NCBI RefSeq assembly: GCF_002015075.1
Contig: NZ_MUXZ01000042.1
Coordinates: 1 to 44,225, forward strand
Length of the DNA: 44,225 nucleotides
DNA from: Canicola haemoglobinophilus
GTDB taxonomy: Bacteria; Pseudomonadota; Gammaproteobacteria; Enterobacterales; Pasteurellaceae
Direction of reading: 5' to 3'
Under the pieces are notes generated by a model. The model ran no database searches, was not told the DNA's origin, and saw only the letters and a program-made list of their open reading frames with translations. The translations under genes were made by a program, and so were the position numbers. Of the stretch, positions 32,614 to 40,103 are shown in pieces (the stretch's first letter is position 1; each line of letters starts with the position of its first letter).

Positions 32614-34067
32614 ATATCCCCCTGAAGTTTTTGATAAAAATTCACATTTTCTGAAGGCTCAACTCGCTGGAAGGCAGGTTTCATTTTTTGTTGTGCATCT
32701 TCGACATTAGCAAAAACGCCAGCACCAGTTAAGGTAAACATAGCCGCACCTAACACAGTACTTTCTGCCATATCAACAACATCGATAGGACAACCTAAAA
32801 CATCTGCTCGAATTTGATTCCAAAGTTTATTTTTAGAGCCACCACCAACACAAATCAGACTTTCCGCATTAAACTGTCCAACTTTTTGCAATACATTCAA
32901 ACCGGCTTTTAAGCGATAAGCCATATATTCCAAACCTGCACGATAAATTTCGCCACGTTTTGTATGCATTGATAGACCTTTGATTTCGCCCGTTTGATCT
33001 GTTGTGCCGTCAAAATTTCCCACCAGTTTTACCGCGTTAGCACCAGCAGGCACAGCCTCGCCTTCAGCAATCATGGTTTTATAATATTGGTCAGTATTCG
33101 CTACATCAGCAAAGAATTGTTTCCCTAACCATTCAATCACACCTGAACTAACCCATTGCACACCTGGATTAAAAGAGCCTGCAAGGCTATCAAATTCAAT
33201 GGTTAAACCATCTTTAACATATTGCCATTGTGCTTGAGCTTGTTGTGTTCTTGCCATTAAAATTTCCCAAGTTCCTGAACTTAAAACAGGTTGGTTATAT
33301 CCAGCGCCAGAGCCAAAAATGGCAAATTGAGTGTCATGTCCACAGGAAAGTACAGGAATATTTTTTGCTAAGCCAAAACGTTCTGCTAGCTCAGGTAATA
33401 AATCTCCTACTTTTTCACCCGCACTTTTCATTGGAGGAAAATGCTGTTCACTTAATCCGAGTAAATCTAAAACTTCTTTGTCCCAAGAGTCATTTTCAAT
33501 ATTTGTCATCATTGAGGTTCCAGCCATAGTACGATCTGTACTAAATTGCCCCGTCAAACGCTGACTTAATATAGAGGAGATAAAAACCCATTTATCCATC
33601 TTAGCGAAGACATCAGGTTTATTCTCTTTTAACCATAATAATTTAAATAATGTATTAAAACTGTATTGTCCAATGCCGTTACGTTGATAGAGTTTTTCCA
33701 CATCCAAATATTGATGAAGTTTTTCCATCACAGGTAAAGTGCGTGGACATTTCCAAGAAATGATTGGAAAAATTTGTTTTCCACTTTTATCAAAAGGCGC
33801 GCCATCAACACCAAAAGTTGTTACTCCAATACCTTTAATTTCGGCGAGATCAATTTGTTGTTGGCGTAAATTTGCAATAGTTTTTTCTGCGCAAGAAGTG
33901 AGTTTTTGCCAAATTTCTTCGATATCCCAAATGTGATAATCAGTATTTTCAGGATCAGCTTGAGTGTTATTAGGAATATGATGTGATGCAACGATTTTAC
34001 CTTCTTCATTCATTGCAATAGTGCGTAAATTTGTTGCCCCACAATCAAAAATCAATGCGATTGCCAT
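32607..34067 (-). CDS. fucK: L-fuculokinase FucK
   Basis: Phosphorylates L-fuculose to L-fuculose-1-phosphate. A 486-residue FGGY kinase: N-terminal ALIFDCGATNLRTIAMNEEG (phosphate 1), GVTTFGVDGAPFDKSGK (substrate loop), CGHDTQFAIFGSGAG (entry to the second domain), WEILMARTQQAQ, and the adenosine-site LICVGGGSKNKLWNQIRADV followed by GCPIDVVDMAESTVLGAA. Length is close to E. coli FucK (472-482). It lies 74 bp after fucI, with a strong hairpin in the gap, and overlaps fucU by 7 bp. fucK is a recognised species-typing target in Haemophilus. Confidence 0.96.
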   Translation of the reverse strand: MAIALIFDCGATNLRTIAMNEEGKIVASHHIPNNTQADPENTDYHIWDIEEIWQKLTSCAEKTIANLRQQQIDLAEIKGIGVTTFGVDGAPFDKSGKQIFPIISWKCPRTLPVMEKLHQYLDVEKLYQRNGIGQYSFNTLFKLLWLKENKPDVFAKMDKWVFISSILSQRLTGQFSTDRTMAGTSMMTNIENDSWDKEVLDLLGLSEQHFPPMKSAGEKVGDLLPELAERFGLAKNIPVLSCGHDTQFAIFGSGAGYNQPVLSSGTWEILMARTQQAQAQWQYVKDGLTIEFDSLAGSFNPGVQWVSSGVIEWLGKQFFADVANTDQYYKTMIAEGEAVPAGANAVKLVGNFDGTTDQTGEIKGLSMHTKRGEIYRAGLEYMAYRLKAGLNVLQKVGQFNAESLICVGGGSKNKLWNQIRADVLGCPIDVVDMAESTVLGAAMFTLTGAGVFANVEDAQQKMKPAFQRVEPSENVNFYQKLQGDIC

Positions 34068-34105
34068 AATAACTCCATAAAATCATGCATTTATTGCTTA
34101 AATAA

Positions 34106-34125
34106 GGGGGGAGTTTCATCCCCCC
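34106..34125 (-). promoter_or_regulatory. GC-only hairpin between fucI and fucK
   Basis: GGGGGGA (34106-34112) and TCCCCCC (34119-34125) form a 7-bp stem of mostly G-C pairs with a 6-nt loop in otherwise AT-rich DNA. On the minus strand TTATTTAAGC follows, not a proper U-tract. It is likely a processing or stabilising structure that separates expression of fucI from fucK. Confidence 0.6.
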
Positions 34126-34141
34126 AATCTTTCCGAGGAAA

Positions 34142-35908
34142 TTAACGATATAAAGGACCAAAGTTCGCACAAGCACGATAATCTTGACCTTCTTTATCTT
34201 GACCGAAGGCATTCCAAGCACTTGGGCGGAAGATATCTTTGTCTTCAACGTTGTGCATACATACTGGAATACGTAGCATTGAAGCAAGAGTGATTAAGTC
34301 CGCACCAACATGTCCATAAGTTGCAACACAGTGGTTTGCGCCCCAGTTTGCCATTACGGAATACACATCAGTAAATGCACCTGTACCTGTTAAGCGTGGC
34401 ACAAACCAAGTTGTTGGCCATGTTTCATTTGTACGTTTATTTAAAATATCATGTACATTTTCTGGTAACTCGATAGACCAACCTTCAGCGATTTGTAACA
34501 CAGGTCCAATACCTTTCACTAAGTTAATTCTGTGCATAGTAAATGGCATACCGCCTTTAGTTAGGAATTGAGATGATAAACCGCCCCCTCTGAAGTATTC
34601 GTGTACCGCTGGGCACCAGCGAGTATTTTCTAAGCAACGTTTGCCATCTTCTTCTGTAACTTCCCAAGCTGGTTTAATTACTGGTGCTCCATTTTGATCT
34701 GTATGTTGACCTGTACCGTCTAATGCCGCAGAACCTGAGTTAACTAAATGGATAAATCCACTTTCTGGACGCCAGCCTGTTACACGTTCAACTGAATCCT
34801 CACTCCAGTAAGTACGCACATCAGCAAAAATTTGTGCCTGACCAGTTAATAGGTTACCGAAGAGCATATTTACGCCATTTAATGAGTCATTTTCAGTCGC
34901 TAAAATGTAAGGAGGACGCACGCCATTCCAGTCATAAGTTGAGTTCAACATAGCTTCCATGAAGTCGCCATTTGGTAAATGATCTGTCCAATGACGTTGA
35001 CCTTGGAAACCTGCACCAATCGCATTGTGACCCATTGATTCTTCTACATAACCAAGCTCTGCTAAACGTGGGTTACCTACCATTAGATCACGGCTAATAA
35101 TAGTCATTTTTACAACATCTTCCCAAAGTTGCGCACGTTCTTCAGGACTACGTTGATTTTCTTCAGCGTTTACATCAATACCTTCTTTACAGTATTGTTT
35201 TACCCATTCCATTGCTAATTTAACTTCTTCTTCATCATAGATTTTGCGATCTAAACGACGTTTAATTTCAGTCATATCTACATATTCATTACGCATATCT
35301 AAGTATTCTTGGAAGAATGCTTGATTAACGATAGAACCAGCAATACCCATAGAAACAGAACCAATAGATAAGTATGATTTTCCACGTAACGTTGCTACTG
35401 CAAGACCAGCACGAGCAAAGCGTAATAGTTTTTCTTTAACATCTGCTGGAATAGTTGTATCTGATGATTCTTGAACTTCAGTACCATAAATAGAGAATGC
35501 TGGTAATCCCATTTGGCTGTGTCCTGCAAGAGCTGCTGCTAAATACACCGCACCTGGACGTTCTGTACCATTGAAACCCCAAATTGCTTTTGGCATATGA
35601 GGATCCATATCAATGGTTTCTGAACCATAGCACCAGCAAGGTGTTACTGTAATTACCACACCAACATTTTCACGTTTAAATTTCTCAGCACATGCTGCTG
35701 CTTCCGCTACACCACCAATTGTAGTATCTGCAATCACACATTCTACAAATTGACCATTTGTGTGACGTATTTCAGATTCAATTAATTGAGCAACAGATTT
35801 TGCCATATTCATGGTTTGATCTTCTAAAGATTCACGAACCCCCATACGACGACCATCAATAGTTGGGCGAATACCGATTTTTACTGGAGTTGATTTTAAT
35901 TGTGTCAT
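34142..35908 (-). CDS. fucI: L-fucose isomerase FucI
   Basis: Mn2+-dependent ketol isomerase converting L-fucose to L-fuculose, cytoplasmic hexamer. The 588 residues compare with 591 in E. coli. Seen are VKIGIRPTIDGRRMGVRESL at the N-terminus, TPCWCYGSETIDMDPHMPKA, GLPAFSIYGTEVQESSDTTI, GNPRLAELGYVEESMGHNAI, and the metal-site region NGVRPPYILATENDSLNGVN with its Glu and Asp. It ends ...SAWNAFGQDKEGQDYRACAN. An AAGGAATAAG ribosome site is present. Upstream (35909-36112) are a near-perfect CRP site and the GCCCGA elements, so this is the first gene of fucIKUAO. Confidence 0.97.
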   Translation of the reverse strand: MTQLKSTPVKIGIRPTIDGRRMGVRESLEDQTMNMAKSVAQLIESEIRHTNGQFVECVIADTTIGGVAEAAACAEKFKRENVGVVITVTPCWCYGSETIDMDPHMPKAIWGFNGTERPGAVYLAAALAGHSQMGLPAFSIYGTEVQESSDTTIPADVKEKLLRFARAGLAVATLRGKSYLSIGSVSMGIAGSIVNQAFFQEYLDMRNEYVDMTEIKRRLDRKIYDEEEVKLAMEWVKQYCKEGIDVNAEENQRSPEERAQLWEDVVKMTIISRDLMVGNPRLAELGYVEESMGHNAIGAGFQGQRHWTDHLPNGDFMEAMLNSTYDWNGVRPPYILATENDSLNGVNMLFGNLLTGQAQIFADVRTYWSEDSVERVTGWRPESGFIHLVNSGSAALDGTGQHTDQNGAPVIKPAWEVTEEDGKRCLENTRWCPAVHEYFRGGGLSSQFLTKGGMPFTMHRINLVKGIGPVLQIAEGWSIELPENVHDILNKRTNETWPTTWFVPRLTGTGAFTDVYSVMANWGANHCVATYGHVGADLITLASMLRIPVCMHNVEDKDIFRPSAWNAFGQDKEGQDYRACANFGPLYR

Positions 35909-35998
35909 TTTCTTATTCCTTCTTGATGATTAAGGTTAGATTTATTGTTTCGCAAAAAACTTATAGAAAATAGTTTTTTGTGTAATTTGTGCGATTTT

Positions 35999-36014
35999 CG
36001 TGAGATAACTCACA
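35999..36014. promoter_or_regulatory. CRP site upstream of fucI
   Basis: CGTGA-GATAAC-TCACA matches the CRP consensus at 9 of 10 conserved positions, and its arms are complementary over GTGAG/CTCAC. Its centre is about 98 bp upstream of the fucI ATG. Confidence 0.85.
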
Positions 36015-36053
36015 AAAAAGCTTATTTTTTATTAAATTCTGAGCTCTTTTTCT

Positions 36054-36106
36054 GCCCGAATATTAATCTACAAGGCTAAATTCGGGCATTGAGCAATAAC
36101 TCGGGC
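36054..36106. promoter_or_regulatory. GCCCGA / TCGGGC element, copy 2, with an extra half site
   Basis: GCCCGA at 36054-36059 and TCGGGC at 36082-36087 (22-bp spacer) form the same inverted repeat as copies 1 and 3. A further TCGGGC lies at 36101-36106, 19 bp on, close to the fucP stop codon (36113). The proximal half site is 39 bp from the CRP site, ten more than in the other two copies. No U-tract beyond AGAAAAAG follows on the minus strand, so termination alone does not explain it well. Confidence 0.6.
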
Positions 36107-36112
36107 ATTTGG

Positions 36113-37399
36113 TTATTTCAATACTTTCCAGCTTCTATAGCCATAGATAGCAATTGGAACAAAGCAGATTAATGGTAGAACGAAAGATACATTTACTGCT
36201 GGCATACCTAAAATTTCACCTTTATCAATGATGATACCTTGTAGAGGTGGCATTAATGCACCGCCCACAATTGCCATCACTAAACCAGCAGCACCAAGAC
36301 TTGCTTCTTCTTTTAAACCATATAATGCAATACCGTAGATAGTTGGGAACATGAGTGACATAAAGCCAGAGGTTAGAATTAAGCAATATAAGCCTAATAC
36401 ACCATCGATAAAGATTACACCTAGAATACTTAGGAAACCGCCGATACCAAATAAACATAACATCAATTCAGCTTTCAAATATTTCATGATACTGGTGCTG
36501 ATAAAACGGCTTGTCACGAAAATTGTCATTGCAATGATATTGAAGTTTTGTGCTTCAGCTTTGGTAAATCCTAAACGCTCAGCATATTGAATAATGAAGG
36601 TCCAGCACATAATTTGCACACCAACATAGAAGACTTGTGCAATCACACCTTCACGATATTTTTCATTTTTGATTAAGCGAGAGAATGCATCTTTGAAAGC
36701 AATTCGACCTTGTTCTTCCATTTTAGTAATAGGCATTTTGTATAGACCAATCACTAACATAATGATTAAAACAACACCACCAACAGCTAAGTATGGATTA
36801 CGAATAATCTCTAAATCGTGAGTACGTACAACGGCTTTCTCAGCAGCTGATAAGGTATTAAAAATCAGGTTGCCTGCCGCATCACGTTTTTCTGATTCTA
36901 AGCTGGTTAATACAACTTGTGATGCCACAAACATACCTGTGATAGAGCCTAGAGGGTTAAAAGATTGCGCTAAATTCAAACGGCGAGTTGCGGTTTGTTG
37001 ATCACCCATAGAAAGAATATATGGGTTAGCGGTAGTTTCTAAAAACGCTAGACCAAAAGTCAGAATGTAAAGTGAAAGCAAGAAGAAAGTAAATTCTTCA
37101 TATAAAGCCGCTGGATAGAATAAGAATGCCCCCACGGCATAAAGTGCTAAACCTAGTAACACACCAGATTTATAGTTAAATCTGCTTACGAAAAGTGCGG
37201 CAGGAATTGCCATTGTTCCATAACCACCATAAAAGGCGAATTGAACAAGGGCAGCTTCTGATGCTGGAATTTCCATTACTGTTTGGAAAACGGCTACCAT
37301 TGGATTGGTAATATCATTTGCAAATCCCCATAGGGCAAACAAACTAGTAATTAAGACAAAGGGAACAATAAATTGTTTTTCAAGAGTTTTAGCTGTCAT
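36113..37399 (-). CDS. fucP: L-fucose:H+ symporter FucP
   Basis: Major-facilitator importer for free L-fucose, 428 residues, twelve membrane segments (E. coli 438). Family features are LFALWGFANDITNPMVAVF near the N-terminus, FYGGYGTMAIPAALFVSRFN, the cytoplasmic-gate region LAFLETTANPYILSMGDQQT, RRLNLAQSFNPLGSITGMFV, and VFYVGVQIMCWTFIIQYAER in helix 7. GGAGAAACCG acts as ribosome site. It is a separate unit: a CRP site and GCCCGA element lie upstream, and the copy-2 element follows it. Confidence 0.95.
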   Translation of the reverse strand: MTAKTLEKQFIVPFVLITSLFALWGFANDITNPMVAVFQTVMEIPASEAALVQFAFYGGYGTMAIPAALFVSRFNYKSGVLLGLALYAVGAFLFYPAALYEEFTFFLLSLYILTFGLAFLETTANPYILSMGDQQTATRRLNLAQSFNPLGSITGMFVASQVVLTSLESEKRDAAGNLIFNTLSAAEKAVVRTHDLEIIRNPYLAVGGVVLIIMLVIGLYKMPITKMEEQGRIAFKDAFSRLIKNEKYREGVIAQVFYVGVQIMCWTFIIQYAERLGFTKAEAQNFNIIAMTIFVTSRFISTSIMKYLKAELMLCLFGIGGFLSILGVIFIDGVLGLYCLILTSGFMSLMFPTIYGIALYGLKEEASLGAAGLVMAIVGGALMPPLQGIIIDKGEILGMPAVNVSFVLPLICFVPIAIYGYRSWKVLK

Positions 37400-37549
37400 C
37401 GGTTTCTCCTTATAACAAGAATAATTTCAAGGATTACATTCTCATAAAATCATGCTGCGCGCTTTCATCATTTTTTAAAAGAATGTTTGCAACCATTAAA
37501 AACGAAAGAAAAAAAAACAATAAGAAATTTGTGGATTTAGTTAAAATTC

Positions 37550-37565
37550 TGTGAAATTGATCACG
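37550..37565. promoter_or_regulatory. CRP site upstream of fucP
   Basis: TGTGA-AATTGA-TCACG matches the CRP consensus at 9 of 10 positions. It lies about 150-166 bp upstream of the fucP ATG and 29 bp from the copy-3 GCCCGA element. Confidence 0.8.
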
Positions 37566-37594
37566 AAAAAGACTTAAAAAGATCGAAATCAAAT

Positions 37595-37628
37595 GCCCGA
37601 ATTAGATCAATAATTTCATAACTCGGGC
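37595..37628. promoter_or_regulatory. GCCCGA-N22-TCGGGC element, copy 3, between fucR and fucP
   Basis: GCCCGA (37595-37600) and TCGGGC (37623-37628) with a 22-bp AT-rich spacer. Pairing does not extend far past the 7-bp arms, and no U-tract follows on the minus strand (ATTTGATTTCG). A DNA-binding role is therefore more likely than termination of fucR. Confidence 0.6.
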
Positions 37629-37659
37629 AAATAAGTAATATTCTCTAGACCAAGAAGAC

Positions 37660-38412
37660 TTAAATAATGGTGATTAAAACATCAGATTTTTGACAATATG
37701 ATGCTAAGGTAGGATTTGGTGTTTGATCAGTAAATAAAATATCTATTTGTGATAAATCTGTTAAACGAATTAGATTTCTACGCTCAAACTTAGAGCTATC
37801 TAACAATAGAAATTTCTTGTCACAAGCATCCATTAACTTACGCTTAATTGAGGCATTAAGTTCATTTGACTCCCAAACACCACCACTGCTATCAATTCCT
37901 GTACAAGAAAAAATACCTATATCAATATGTAAGCGTTGCAATAACTGTTCAGATAGAGGTCCATAAAATGCATCATACTTGACGGAATAAACGCCTCCCG
38001 TTGCAATGGTTTTAATGTTGGGTTTATTCACAAGTGCGGTAATATTGTGCATAGAATTAGTCACGACTGTGCAAGGAATATCTGGGATCATTTGTGCAAA
38101 ATGCCAGCTCGTTGAGCTAGCATCTAAACCAATCACGGCGCCTTCAAAAACATATTCAATCGCAGAGGCTGCAATCAAATGTTTTTTATCTCCATTAAAA
38201 CGTTGACGACTTTGGAAAGAGCTACCTATATCCTTCGCCTTATGGCTAACAGCACCACCATGTACACGATGAATTAAGCCTTTTTTACCAAGTGCGGTTA
38301 AATCTCGGCGAATTGTTTCTACTGAAACTCCAAATTGCAGGGCAAGCTCATTTACATTCACTTTCCCAGATGAATTCACTAATTGTAAAATCAGCGCTTC
38401 TCTTGATGACAT
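37660..38412 (-). CDS. fucR: FucR, DeoR-family regulator of the fuc regulon
   Basis: Predicted L-fuculose-1-phosphate-responsive transcription regulator. From the ATG at 38412 it has 250 residues. An N-terminal DeoR-type helix-turn-helix (VNVNELALQFGVSVETIRRD, LTALGKKGLIHRVHGGAV) is followed by a C-terminal sugar-phosphate sensor (IGLDASSTSWHFAQMIPDIP, VTNSMHNITALVNKPNIKTI, ATGGVYSVKYDAFYGPLSEQ, FLLLDSSKFERRNLIRLTDL). The start at 38412 follows GGAGAGAGGAA. A longer reading to 38442 would place that ribosome site inside the coding region. It is transcribed ahead of fucP with 260 bp between. Two uptake sequences are inside. Confidence 0.92.
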   Translation of the reverse strand: MSSREALILQLVNSSGKVNVNELALQFGVSVETIRRDLTALGKKGLIHRVHGGAVSHKAKDIGSSFQSRQRFNGDKKHLIAASAIEYVFEGAVIGLDASSTSWHFAQMIPDIPCTVVTNSMHNITALVNKPNIKTIATGGVYSVKYDAFYGPLSEQLLQRLHIDIGIFSCTGIDSSGGVWESNELNASIKRKLMDACDKKFLLLDSSKFERRNLIRLTDLSQIDILFTDQTPNPTLASYCQKSDVLITII

Positions 38413-38493
38413 TTCCTCTCTCCAAACAGTCAAACCAGTCACAACAGATTACATGCTAATCAATAATAAAATCAACTGATACACTGCATAATT

Positions 38494-39639
38494 TTAAACC
38501 CAACCTTTTTCTCTAAATAATTTTAGAATTGTAATGAAATGTTGCATCTCCTCTGGAGTGCCCAGAGTTAGCCTATTCCAACTTTCAATTGGCGGAAAGG
38601 CTCTTCCCACATAAACATCATATTCTTTCATTCTTTGCTGGTAAGTTTTTACATCACCTTTGATTTGATGAAATATAAAATTCCCATTTGATTGCACAAA
38701 TTTCAGACCGAGTTCAGTAAGTGCCTTTTGTACAATTTGACGAGAAGCTTCTATGCTCGCAAGACTAAGTTGTGCAAATTTCGGATCATTTAATGAGGCG
38801 ATTGCCGCCACTGCTCCAGCAAGATTTGTGTTATCAAATGACATATAGCTTTCCGCCAGTTTCACGATTTCTGGCACACCAAGTAAATAACCGATCCGAT
38901 AACCAGCCAACCCATATAATTTTGAAAATGTACGTACAACCGCAACATTTGTTTGCCCTTGTTTAATTAATTCAACGCCACTTTTAAACTGTGGATTTTG
39001 TACAAATTCAGCATAAGCCTCATCTAAGATAAAAAAGTGATTTTTAGGGGCATTTTTGATCCAACTAAATAAATCTGTTGCAGGTGTAATCATCGCTGTT
39101 GGATTATTTGGGTTGCATAGATAAAAAATGGTATTCCCTTTAAAACTTTCAGCTGCTTGCTTTAATTTATCAATATCAAAAGCAAAATCATCCATCACAG
39201 GAACTTTTACCACAGACACACCAATGGACTCGGCATAAATCTCCGCATAATTGAAAGTAGGATCTGGCACAACTACTTGAATTGGTACCGCACTTTTTTG
39301 AGCTTGAGCAACTAATGCTTGAATAATGGCTTGGATATTTTCCGAAGAACCATTACCCAATGAAACTTGTTCCTTATTTAAGCTGAAACTTTTAGCAATT
39401 AAGCTAATCAGTTCCTCACGCTGATCATCTGGATAACGAAAGCCAATATCTAAACGATCTATAATCGCTTGTTTTGCCTTAGGCGACATACCAAGAGAGT
39501 TTTCATTGAAATTTAATTTGAGTGGCGTTGAAAGTACATTATTCTTTATTCCTGTCGCCTCAATCTTATTGGCAAAGGAAAAAAGTGCGGTACTAATTAC
39601 TGCTCCACCGGCTAATTGAAAAAGTTGTCTGCGTTGCAT
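38494..39639 (-). CDS. HisC-like PLP aminotransferase with Tat-type signal, ArgR-controlled
   Basis: A 381-residue fold-type I aminotransferase resembling histidinol-phosphate aminotransferase. LGNGSSENIQAIIQALV (94-110), YLCNPNNPTAMITP (173-186), ILDEAYAEF (204-212) and the PLP lysine K240 in TFSKLYGLAGYRIGYLLG, with R248, are all in place. The start at 39639 follows AAGGAGAACAAT. The resulting N-terminus MQRRQLFQLAGGAVISTALF has paired arginines (3-4) and a hydrophobic stretch like a twin-arginine signal, so the folded, PLP-loaded enzyme may be exported. Homology to cytosolic HisC begins after residue ~40. Two ARG boxes overlap the upstream region. The substrate is unknown, and a role in arginine or another amino acid's metabolism is inferred from the operator. 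It is probably not the biosynthetic HisC. Confidence 0.85.
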   Translation of the reverse strand: MQRRQLFQLAGGAVISTALFSFANKIEATGIKNNVLSTPLKLNFNENSLGMSPKAKQAIIDRLDIGFRYPDDQREELISLIAKSFSLNKEQVSLGNGSSENIQAIIQALVAQAQKSAVPIQVVVPDPTFNYAEIYAESIGVSVVKVPVMDDFAFDIDKLKQAAESFKGNTIFYLCNPNNPTAMITPATDLFSWIKNAPKNHFFILDEAYAEFVQNPQFKSGVELIKQGQTNVAVVRTFSKLYGLAGYRIGYLLGVPEIVKLAESYMSFDNTNLAGAVAAIASLNDPKFAQLSLASIEASRQIVQKALTELGLKFVQSNGNFIFHQIKGDVKTYQQRMKEYDVYVGRAFPPIESWNRLTLGTPEEMQHFITILKLFREKGWV

Positions 39640-39664
39640 ATTGTTCTCCTTAACTGCACAAATA

Positions 39665-39703
39665 AATGAATTTTTATTCATTAAAAATGAATTTAAATTC
39701 AAT
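39665..39703. promoter_or_regulatory. Tandem ArgR operator (two ARG boxes)
   Basis: Box 1, AATGAATTTTTATTCATT (39665-39682), is a perfect match to the TGAAT-N4-ATTCA core and nearly palindromic over 18 bp. Box 2, AATGAATTTAAATTCAAT (39686-39703), has the same core. The gap is exactly 3 bp, the classic ArgR hexamer spacing. The pair lies 26-64 bp upstream of the aminotransferase ATG, where a promoter would sit, and about 400 bp from pckA, so repression of the aminotransferase by arginine is predicted. Confidence 0.85.
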
Positions 39704-40103
39704 TTAACAGAAAAGGATTTATTTGCAAATAAATTTTTATTTATTTTTCCATAATGCGAAGTCTGAGCAAATTCAAATTACTACTGAGTACACGCATTCC
39801 CTTGCAAAATTGAATATGAATTTATGGCTGCTTACAAAGCATTTAAGGTAAATTTGAACACTAGGATAAATAAATCCACTAATTTTGTTGATATACTGTT
39901 AAATATTTTTTAATAAACAAATCAATTAAATGAAGTCAATATCAGTGATTTGATTTAAATCATAAAAACTATTTAATTTTCCCTCATAAACCATTTATTT
40001 TTCAATTTTGAGATCAAGATAACATTTTTTATTTTTCATCTTCACTATAATACCTACCACTAAATGATTAACTTTTAAATTTAACTTTTAATAGAGGTGT
40101 TTT
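39704..40103. promoter_or_regulatory. Divergent AT-rich control region of pckA
   Basis: 400 bp with no gene. It contains long A/T runs (39720-39750), an FNR-type site at 39950-39963 and, near 40080-40100, the pckA ribosome site AGAGGTG. No strong CRP palindrome was found, although pckA is commonly catabolite-regulated. Confidence 0.5.
39950..39963. promoter_or_regulatory. FNR-type site upstream of pckA
   Basis: TTGAT-TTAA-ATCAT matches the FNR consensus TTGAT-N4-ATCAA at 9 of 10 positions. It is about 140-154 bp upstream of the pckA ATG. Anaerobic activation would suit the CO2-fixing direction of this enzyme in fumarate-respiring Pasteurellaceae. A degenerate CRP site cannot be excluded. Confidence 0.5.

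Noticed and set aside
38413..38442. Longer fucR reading starting at 38442
   Set aside because: The ribosome site GGAGAGAGGAA immediately before 38412 would be inside the coding region, and DeoR homology begins after MSSREAL.
39640..39702. Longer N-terminus for the HisC-like aminotransferase
   Set aside because: It would run through the ArgR boxes and hide the twin-arginine leader. AAGGAG before 39639 decides the start.
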